Assembly (NCBI GenBank): GCA_002490665.1
Contig: DKUL01000045.1
Location: 1 to 28,400, forward strand
Direction: 5' to 3'
Length of the DNA: 28,400 nt
Origin: Lachnospiraceae bacterium UBA7205
Lineage (GTDB): Bacteria > Bacillota > Clostridia > Lachnospirales > Lachnospiraceae
Shown here: positions 22,976-28,400 of the stretch, one piece after another
Numbering within the stretch: the first letter of the stretch is position 1
Layout of the letters: each line of letters opens with the position of its first letter
Position numbers and translations under genes: made by a program
The notes under the pieces: generated by a model
Database searches by the model: none
What the model was told of the DNA's origin: nothing
What the model saw: the letters and a program-made list of their open reading frames with translations, nothing else

Positions 22976-24508
22976 ATGACGGGTACAACCCTAAACAGTA
23001 CAGTCCTTGACAGAAACCCTGCCGTGAATGCAGTGGCGAAGACACAAAAGGCGGCAGGGAAGACACAGGACTTTGGAGATGTACTTGGAAAGACAGCACA
23101 AAAACTTGAGCAGTCCGACAAAGCAGACAGCACAAAAGAGACATCCGTGCAGCAGACATCAGCCCGGCAGCCGGATAAGCAGACAACGGCAGAGCCAAAG
23201 GATGCAGAACCGGTAAGGGAAGATACGGCAGCTGAAGAGTGTGCGGAAACAGAAGCGCCAGCGGAGGAAGCAACGACAGAAGTCAAGGATACCGCCCAGA
23301 CGGAATTAGTCCCGACGGAAGCGGCCGAGACAGAGGAGCCGGTGGATGAAATGACCATTGACGAGATTGCAAATGCACTGGAGCAGATTATCGAACAGAT
23401 AAAGCAGATTCTTGGTATTACGGACGAGGAACTGCTCAGCGGAATGGAAGACCTGAAGATGCAGCCGCTTGATTTGCTCAACTCCGACAACATGGCACAG
23501 CTTGTAACAACAATTTCCGGCGAGGATTCCGTAATCAGCCTTGTGGCAGATGAGGAACTTTATACGGCATTGCAGGATATCACAGAAATGGTCGACACAA
23601 AGGTAAATGACCTGCTTGAAAACACAGGGCTTACAAGCGAGGAACTCGATGTGGTACTACAGAAACTTCAGGAGCTTGAAAGCCAGAAAACGGAAGACGG
23701 AGCCCAGAATGTGGAAATCATGCCGTCTGACGAACAGGAACAGCCAGATGTGGAGCAGCTTCCGGCGCAGCCGGTTATTGTTAAGGAGGATAATACGCAG
23801 CCGGCGAAAAAGTACGATACACTTCCGGAAAACCAGCAGGAGAATCCGATGGAGACCCTGGCGGACAGCAGGACACGGAATGCGGAACGCGACACGAAGC
23901 ACCATGAGAACAGGGAATCAAAGAATTTTGGACAGAGCAATACATCACAGAACTTCCAGAACAATGTGAATGAAGTGAGCAGTGCAGCCGCTGAGGGCGT
24001 GGAGAAGTTTACTTCCGAAAGTACAGAGAACATCATGCGGCAGCTTGCAGACATGGTAAAGATTGTCAAGAATGAAAACCTTACCGAGATGGAACTACAG
24101 CTTCATCCCGCAAGCCTTGGTACCGTGAATGTATCGCTGACGACAAAGGGCGGAGTTGTGACGGCACAGTTTACGACACAGAATGAGGCCGTGAAAGCTG
24201 CGATAGAGGCACAGGCGACACAGCTTCAGGCAAACCTCGAGGAGCAGGGCGTCAAGATTGAGGCAATCGAAGTGTCAGTGGCAAGCCACGAGATGGAACG
24301 CAACCTTGACAAGGAAGGAAGCGGACAGCAGCAGTCGGAAGAACAGAAGGCAGAGCGGGTTCAGGGAACGCGCAGACGGAGCATCAACCTCAGGGCACTG
24401 GGAGAGGACGGAGAACTTGAGCAGGAGCTGGCGGGCGCAGATGATGCGACAAGGATTGCCATGGAAATCATGGCGGCAAACGGAAATTCGATGGATTTAC
24501 GGGCATAA
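22976..24508 (+). CDS. fliK: Flagellar hook-length control protein FliK
   Basis: FliK measures the hook and switches export from hook to filament substrates. From ATG 22976 it has 510 aa. AAGGAGG (about 22961-22967) sits about 8 nt upstream, whereas the ATG at 22970 is too close to it and the longer TTG start at 22940 lacks a site. The N-terminal two thirds are low-complexity, rich in Glu, Thr, Ala and Gln, as expected for a molecular ruler. The conserved Flg_hook domain (about 355-440) contains LTEMELQLHPASLGTVNVSL, followed by a charged C-terminal tail. The gene lies 131 nt after ylxF, in a gap holding a sigma-28-type promoter and a hairpin. It is followed by flgD after 39 nt. Confidence 0.92.
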   Translation: MTGTTLNSTVLDRNPAVNAVAKTQKAAGKTQDFGDVLGKTAQKLEQSDKADSTKETSVQQTSARQPDKQTTAEPKDAEPVREDTAAEECAETEAPAEEATTEVKDTAQTELVPTEAAETEEPVDEMTIDEIANALEQIIEQIKQILGITDEELLSGMEDLKMQPLDLLNSDNMAQLVTTISGEDSVISLVADEELYTALQDITEMVDTKVNDLLENTGLTSEELDVVLQKLQELESQKTEDGAQNVEIMPSDEQEQPDVEQLPAQPVIVKEDNTQPAKKYDTLPENQQENPMETLADSRTRNAERDTKHHENRESKNFGQSNTSQNFQNNVNEVSSAAAEGVEKFTSESTENIMRQLADMVKIVKNENLTEMELQLHPASLGTVNVSLTTKGGVVTAQFTTQNEAVKAAIEAQATQLQANLEEQGVKIEAIEVSVASHEMERNLDKEGSGQQQSEEQKAERVQGTRRRSINLRALGEDGELEQELAGADDATRIAMEIMAANGNSMDLRA

Positions 24509-24547
24509 TGGGAAAGCGCTTTATGCGATGAAAAGAGAGGTGGAAAT

Positions 24548-25375
24548 ATGAGTATAATGGCACCGGTTGGTGAGGATGGCAAATTGCAGACACAGACTGC
24601 TTCGGGCGATTCCCTCACACAAAAGGGTAAAAACAAAAACACGGTGGACAGTGACATGTTCCTGACACTCCTGGTAGCCGAGATGCAGAATCAGGATCCC
24701 CTGGAGCCGACCAGCAATACCGAGTGGGTGTCACAGTATGCGACGTTCACACAGGTTCAGAAGATGAGCGAGATGGCAGAGTCTGTCGACATGCTGCGCG
24801 CGAACGAACTGATTGGCAAGGAAGTTATCATGAAGGTAACGAGCGAAAAGACAGGTGAGACGACTTACAAGCAGGGAACTGTTGACTATGTTGTCATGGA
24901 GAACGGAAAGCCATTGCTTGTCATTGATGATAACAAATATTCCATTAGTGATTTGGATACGGTTGTCAGTGCGGATTACTCTAAGGCTTATGAGAAGTAC
25001 AGCACATTCAAGGCAATGATTGACGGACTTCCGGATATCGCTTTTGCGGACAAATCATATCAGAATGTCATCCAGGGTGCACTTGATTATTATAACACCA
25101 TGAATGATTACGAGAAGAACTACATGAAGACATATGGCTACGACCAGTTTGTGAAGTTTGGCGAGTGGAAGCTTGAGCTTGAGAAGCTGGGTGTCAAGTT
25201 TGAGGATAATGCGGCGAATGAGGACGACAAGGCTTCGCTTGACGATATTTTAAAGAGCTTCAACACCAAGATGAACGCGATTCTCGACAAGCTCAACCAG
25301 CTGACAGAAAACAAGGAATCCGGGTCGGACGACAAGGACAACGAGGATGAAAAAGACGATACGGAAACCGCATGA
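24548..25375 (+). CDS. flgD: Flagellar hook cap protein FlgD with long C-terminal extension
   Basis: FlgD is the hook cap that directs polymerisation of FlgE and is discarded when the hook is complete. The 275-aa product has the conserved N-terminal export/cap region (about 35-95) with MFLTLLVAEMQNQDPLEP, the TEWVSQYATFTQVQ segment and NELIGKEV, then a short beta-rich piece (about 100-140). Instead of the usual FlgD Ig/tudor domain it continues for about 130 residues in a helical, acidic extension (143-255) and a Ser/Asp/Glu tail (256-275). B. subtilis FlgD is only about 140 aa. The gene has AGAGGTGG at its ribosome-binding site. Confidence 0.9.
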   Translation: MSIMAPVGEDGKLQTQTASGDSLTQKGKNKNTVDSDMFLTLLVAEMQNQDPLEPTSNTEWVSQYATFTQVQKMSEMAESVDMLRANELIGKEVIMKVTSEKTGETTYKQGTVDYVVMENGKPLLVIDDNKYSISDLDTVVSADYSKAYEKYSTFKAMIDGLPDIAFADKSYQNVIQGALDYYNTMNDYEKNYMKTYGYDQFVKFGEWKLELEKLGVKFEDNAANEDDKASLDDILKSFNTKMNAILDKLNQLTENKESGSDDKDNEDEKDDTETA

Positions 25376-25427
25376 CAGGACAGAAAGGTATCCAGAATAA
25401 AGACGTTAGGGCAGGGGGGAATGAAGG

Positions 25428-25835
25428 ATGAATATTAACAACAGTCAGTTCCTTTCCATTGAACAGCTACAGGATCAGTATCTAAAACAGCAGAAGGTTA
25501 ACACAGGAAGCAAGACGCCTCAGGGCATGAGTTTTGAAGAGATTCTCCACAAGCAGCAGGTACAGAAGCAGCAGCCAGCGGAGAATGTAAAATTTTCAAA
25601 GCATGCGGCAAACAGGCTCAATGACAGAAATATCGAATTGACCGACAAACAACTGGAAAGGCTGAATGACGGTACGAAAAAGGCAGGCGAAAAAGGAATC
25701 AGGGATTCCCTGGTGCTGGTAGACCAGCTTGCGTTTATCGTAAACACCAAGAGCAACACGGTAATCACAGCGATGGATCAGACAGAAGCAGACGAAAATA
25801 TTTATACAAATATTGATGGAGCCGTAATTATCTAA
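25428..25835 (+). CDS. Flagellar operon protein, TIGR02530-like
   Basis: A 135-aa soluble protein with a polar, Gln/Lys-rich N-terminus (about 1-55), then the conserved core FSKHAANRLNDRNIEL (about 56-71). DSLVLVDQLAFIVN and ITAMDQTEADENIYTNIDGAVII follow. This is the pattern of the small flagellar operon protein found between flgD and flgE in many Firmicutes. Its role is uncertain; it is often proposed to assist hook assembly. GGAATGAAGG lies before the ATG. It is 52 nt after flgD and 106 nt before flgE, consistent with a hook-cap/hook sub-cluster. Confidence 0.85.
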   Translation: MNINNSQFLSIEQLQDQYLKQQKVNTGSKTPQGMSFEEILHKQQVQKQQPAENVKFSKHAANRLNDRNIELTDKQLERLNDGTKKAGEKGIRDSLVLVDQLAFIVNTKSNTVITAMDQTEADENIYTNIDGAVII

Positions 25836-25941
25836 ATACAGGATGTGAGACAGAGCCGGACCTTTTAAGGAGGCTTGGAACCCCGGAATGACGGATGGGG
25901 AAAAGATAAGACGGTAATATGATTTAGGAGGTCACTTAATT

Positions 25942-27990
25942 ATGATGAGATCACTTTTCTCTGGCGTGTCAGGTTTAAGGACACACCAGACAAGAATGGA
26001 CGTTATTGGTAACAATATTGCAAACGTAAACACAACAGCATTTAAGGCAAAGCAGATGAACTTTTCCGATATGCTCTATCAGACGACACAGGCGGCTACA
26101 GGGGCAAATCCGGCGAACAATACGGGTGGTACGAACCCGAGGCAGATCGGTCTTGGCGTCAAGGCGGCAGCCATCAACACGACCATCACACAGGAAGGCG
26201 CGAACCAGTCAACAGGAAACCCATTTGACCTTAAGATTTCCGGCGAGGCGTTTTTCGTGGTAAGCGACGGTACAAGTACATTTTACACAAGGGACGGCTC
26301 CTTCGACGTGGATGATGCCGGCAACCTCTGTATGGCAAGCACTGGCTATATCGTACAGGGCTGGGGTGTTGACAATGAAGGAAATGTTGTAAAAGGCGGA
26401 TTAAAGCCGATTAATACAAGGGCAATGAATGAATTCAAGGCATCTGCGACAACGCAGGGAAGGATTAGCGGAATCCTTGATTCAAACAGTCCTGAACTTC
26501 AGAATGAAAATGGCAGGGTGGCGAATATTCAGGTTTATGACAAGGCAGGATATACGTATGATGTGAAGTTTGGTATTCTTCCTGCAACTTCTGAACAGAC
26601 GACAGTAAGGTCGACACTCAATACAGAGAATGAGTGGACACCTTCTAATACAATATACAAGGTGGATACATCAAAACTTTCGTTTAAGTATCAGACACCT
26701 GATGGTGAGAAGACGCTGAAATCATCCGAAATGCCGCCTGAGCTGCTTGAAAAGCTGGAGACGGAAGTCCGAAAAGTGGTGAATGGAGGTACGTCATCCC
26801 TTGCAGGTATCACAACAACAGGTACACATACAATGGGTGCAGCCGGTGACTGGGCAACGGTTGATTTAGGTGCATTTATCGACAGTGATGCAGATTTGGA
26901 TGGTAAGGTTCTCGAAAACAGTGAATTGAGAGGGATGACTCTTACAGTCAACTTCTCCGGAGGAACCGGTTTTGTTAAGGCGCAGCCAACATCATTCCCG
27001 GTGACAGATGCGATTACGCTGCCGGAAGAAGCTGTCGTTGCATTCTATGATGCGGCAGGAACGGCAAATACAGATGGAACAGTGACATATACTTTCAAGG
27101 CAGCAACTGGAACGGTAACATCCGTAAAACAGACTTACACAGATGATAATGGTGACTCTGTAACAAAGTATGAATTTAAGGATGGCACAGGAGCCACAAT
27201 CAATGCGGATAACGGAAGCGGAACCCAGGTAAGTGCAGGAAGCGCTTACGGTGAGGCGATTATGAAGCTGCTCAGTATGGGTACAAAGGGAGATAAAACA
27301 AATACATTCATGACGGATACGCCACAGATTTCTTCACAGGTTATAAAGGGAGAGTTCAAGATTAGCCTGTTGGGTATTACAGATTCGAATAAGGCTGAAG
27401 TGAACATAGATACATTGAAGAACGGCGGTACAACGTCATGGACGATCAAGTATAATGAAGATGATGGGCAGTTTAGTTATGTAGGCGCAGAGGGAGAATC
27501 TTCCTTTACTCTGAATCTGTCTTCCCTTGACACAAAGTTTGAAAACCTCACAGTTGATATGTCAGAGACATCAAATGTGGATAATGAGAAGAAAAACACT
27601 ATAGACGGAGCGAGAATTGACGGACGTAAGGTCGGAAAACTGCTCGGTGTCTCTGTCGGAACAGACGGCATTGTCACAGCAAGCTACAGCAACGGCATGG
27701 CGGCGACACTCGGACAGATTTGTGTGGCGAAGTTTGCCAATGCCATGGGACTTGAGAACGCAGGGGATAACCTCTACCAGACGACTGCAAGCTCTGGTGA
27801 CGCATCTATTGTGGACATCAAGGCAGAGGGCATCGGCTCCATCAACAGCGGTATCCTCGAGATGTCAAACGTAGACCTTTCACAGCAGTTTACAGACATG
27901 ATTACAACCCAGAGAGGATTCCAGGCAAACAGCCGAATCATCACGACATCCGATACACTGCTCGAGGAACTTGTAAACCTTAAGAGATAA
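25942..27990 (+). CDS. flgE: Flagellar hook protein FlgE, enlarged central domain
   Basis: Hook subunit that polymerises into the universal joint. The N-terminal D0/D1 region (about 1-70) contains MMRSLFSGVSGLRTHQTRM and NNIANVNTTAFKAK, and then FDLKISGEAFFVVSDG (about 94-109). The C-terminal region (about 640-682) contains SNVDLSQQFTDMITTQRGFQAN and ends ELVNLKR. At 682 aa it is far longer than B. subtilis (about 264 aa) or Salmonella (about 402 aa) FlgE. Most of the extra length is a Thr/Gly/Ala-rich insertion from about 200 to 590, likely exposed on the hook surface. GGAGGT precedes the start codon, and an adjacent second ATG at 25945 is equally usable. It ends 20 nt before a strong terminator. 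Confidence 0.95.
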   Translation: MMRSLFSGVSGLRTHQTRMDVIGNNIANVNTTAFKAKQMNFSDMLYQTTQAATGANPANNTGGTNPRQIGLGVKAAAINTTITQEGANQSTGNPFDLKISGEAFFVVSDGTSTFYTRDGSFDVDDAGNLCMASTGYIVQGWGVDNEGNVVKGGLKPINTRAMNEFKASATTQGRISGILDSNSPELQNENGRVANIQVYDKAGYTYDVKFGILPATSEQTTVRSTLNTENEWTPSNTIYKVDTSKLSFKYQTPDGEKTLKSSEMPPELLEKLETEVRKVVNGGTSSLAGITTTGTHTMGAAGDWATVDLGAFIDSDADLDGKVLENSELRGMTLTVNFSGGTGFVKAQPTSFPVTDAITLPEEAVVAFYDAAGTANTDGTVTYTFKAATGTVTSVKQTYTDDNGDSVTKYEFKDGTGATINADNGSGTQVSAGSAYGEAIMKLLSMGTKGDKTNTFMTDTPQISSQVIKGEFKISLLGITDSNKAEVNIDTLKNGGTTSWTIKYNEDDGQFSYVGAEGESSFTLNLSSLDTKFENLTVDMSETSNVDNEKKNTIDGARIDGRKVGKLLGVSVGTDGIVTASYSNGMAATLGQICVAKFANAMGLENAGDNLYQTTASSGDASIVDIKAEGIGSINSGILEMSNVDLSQQFTDMITTQRGFQANSRIITTSDTLLEELVNLKR

Positions 27991-28010
27991 TAAGCAACGA
28001 ACAATAACAG

Positions 28011-28060
28011 AAAAGATAAAGCCAGGCAGGCGCGCCTGTCGGCTTTATCTTTTTTGTTTT
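28011..28060 (+). terminator. Strong terminator after flgE
   Basis: A 13-bp outer stem (28011-28023 with 28041-28053) is topped by the inner palindrome CAGGCGCGCCTG (28027-28038), and a T-rich tract runs through 28060. It ends transcription of the flagellar operon here. Confidence 0.93.
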
Positions 28061-28067
28061 GTTCGGC

Positions 28068-28096
28068 TTTTCATTGATTCTGATATGTGCTATACT
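28068..28096 (+). promoter_or_regulatory. Extended -10 promoter of the coiled-coil gene
   Basis: TATACT (28091-28096) is preceded by TGC, an extended -10 pattern. TTTTCA (28068-28073), 17 bp upstream, matches four of six -35 bases. The start point would be near 28103, about 97 nt before the ATG. Confidence 0.5.
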
Positions 28097-28199
28097 GTTA
28101 ACGGATATGTTTTTATTGTGAAAAAGCCTAAAATATTTGTGTTATTACAGTAGGAGTTAAGGACAGTTACAAAAAATCACACAAAAAGGAGAAAAGCGT

Positions 28200-28400
28200 A
28201 TGGATGAGAACATGAAATTGATTATGGCAGAATTTGCCAAGGTCAATACGAGGCTGGATCAGATTGATACACGACTGTCTAATCTTGAAACGAAAATGGA
28301 CAGAGTAGAGGAACGGCTTGACGGAGTAGAGGAGCGGCTTGACCGAGTGGAAGAGCGGCTTGATAGAGTAGAGGAACGACTTGACCGAGTGGAGGAGCGA
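28200..28400 (+). CDS. Coiled-coil heptad-repeat protein, 3' end outside the window
   Basis: Starts at ATG 28200 after AAAAAGGAG at good spacing; 67 codons are visible and the frame is open at the window edge. Residues 1-30 are amphipathic (MKLIMAEFAKVNTRLDQIDTRL in outline, about 5-26). From residue 34 the protein is a tandem heptad, consensus DRVEERL, one unit being DGVEERL. This predicts a continuous alpha-helical coiled coil with leucine and valine on one face and alternating charges outside. No signal peptide or TM segment is visible so far. It is separated from the flagellar operon by a strong terminator and has its own promoter, so it is probably not a flagellar component. The family is not recognised; the sequence beyond 28400 is needed to judge length or a functional domain. 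Confidence 0.8.
   Translation, partial: MDENMKLIMAEFAKVNTRLDQIDTRLSNLETKMDRVEERLDGVEERLDRVEERLDRVEERLDRVEER
28299..28400 (+). repeat. 21-bp tandem coding repeat, at least 4.9 copies
   Basis: Units at 28299-28319, 28320-28340, 28341-28361, 28362-28382 and a partial one from 28383 each encode one heptad DRVEERL. Copies differ mostly at silent positions (GTA/GTG, GAA/GAG, CGG/CGA, CTT kept). Such arrays can gain or lose units by slippage without shifting frame. Confidence 0.9.

Noticed and set aside
25833..25870. Possible sigma-28 promoter between the small flagellar operon gene and flgE (TAAA ... GCCGGACC)
   Set aside because: Only four of eight -10 bases match, so it was not accepted despite the TAAA and the suggestive position.
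28299..28400. CRISPR array
   Set aside because: Repeats are contiguous with no spacers and are in a clean open reading frame of heptads.

Overview
The window looks like a chromosomal segment from a motile, spore-forming low-to-mid-GC Firmicute, most likely Lachnospiraceae-like (Roseburia/Eubacterium type). This is inferred from gene content and codon style, not from a database search. The evidence is a Gram-positive CodY repressor directly ahead of a fla/che-type flagellar operon in the Bacillus/Clostridia order (flgB-flgC-fliE-F-G-H-I-J-ylxF-fliK-flgD-flgE), a SigK-like mother-cell sigma factor behind a SigE/SigK-type promoter, and the housekeeping trio comM(yifB)-dprA-topA.

Layout. (1) 51-5435, minus strand: a signalling/export module. 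A response regulator and an overlapping histidine kinase (start ATGA) have their own sigma-A promoter. A MacB/FtsX-type ABC exporter (ATPase, then an 8-TM duplicated-FtsX permease) follows, preceded by three 11-bp-spaced direct repeats that look like the regulator's own binding site. (2) 5436-6038: mostly non-coding. It contains a ~113-bp MITE-like element with ~29-bp imperfect terminal inverted repeats, and a 48-codon ORF or gene remnant whose stop lies close before the next gene. (3) 6039-13790, plus strand: a cytoplasmic GH20 beta-N-acetylhexosaminidase, the SigK-like sigma factor (TTG start), ComM, DprA and TopA. The GH20 gene and topA are followed by nearly identical ~40-nt terminator elements. 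(4) 13851-15190: codY with its promoter and leader, a terminator, then a dense regulatory region before flgB. That region holds a sigma-A promoter overlapped by a 13/15 match to the CodY box, and a set of TTTACATA-type sites that includes a perfect 12-bp inverted repeat bracketing the promoter. (5) 15191-27990: thirteen flagellar genes for rod, MS ring, switch, export ATPase complex, hook-length control, hook cap and hook, with an internal sigma-28-type promoter before fliK. (6) 28011-28400: a strong terminator after flgE, then the start of an unrelated coiled-coil gene made of 21-bp tandem repeats.

How it fits together. CodY (nutrient/GTP sensing) probably controls the adjacent flagellar operon, as in Bacillus subtilis. 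The internal sigma-28-type promoter could add late expression of fliK, flgD and flgE. The export module is self-contained and probably induced by a cell-envelope signal through its own two-component system. I see no CRISPR array, tRNA, rRNA or transposase gene. The most novel-looking signals are regulatory: the site cluster before flgB, the direct repeats before the exporter, the repeated terminator, the MITE, the TAATTTTTACA motif at the two competence genes, and the sigma-28-type promoter with a hairpin leader.
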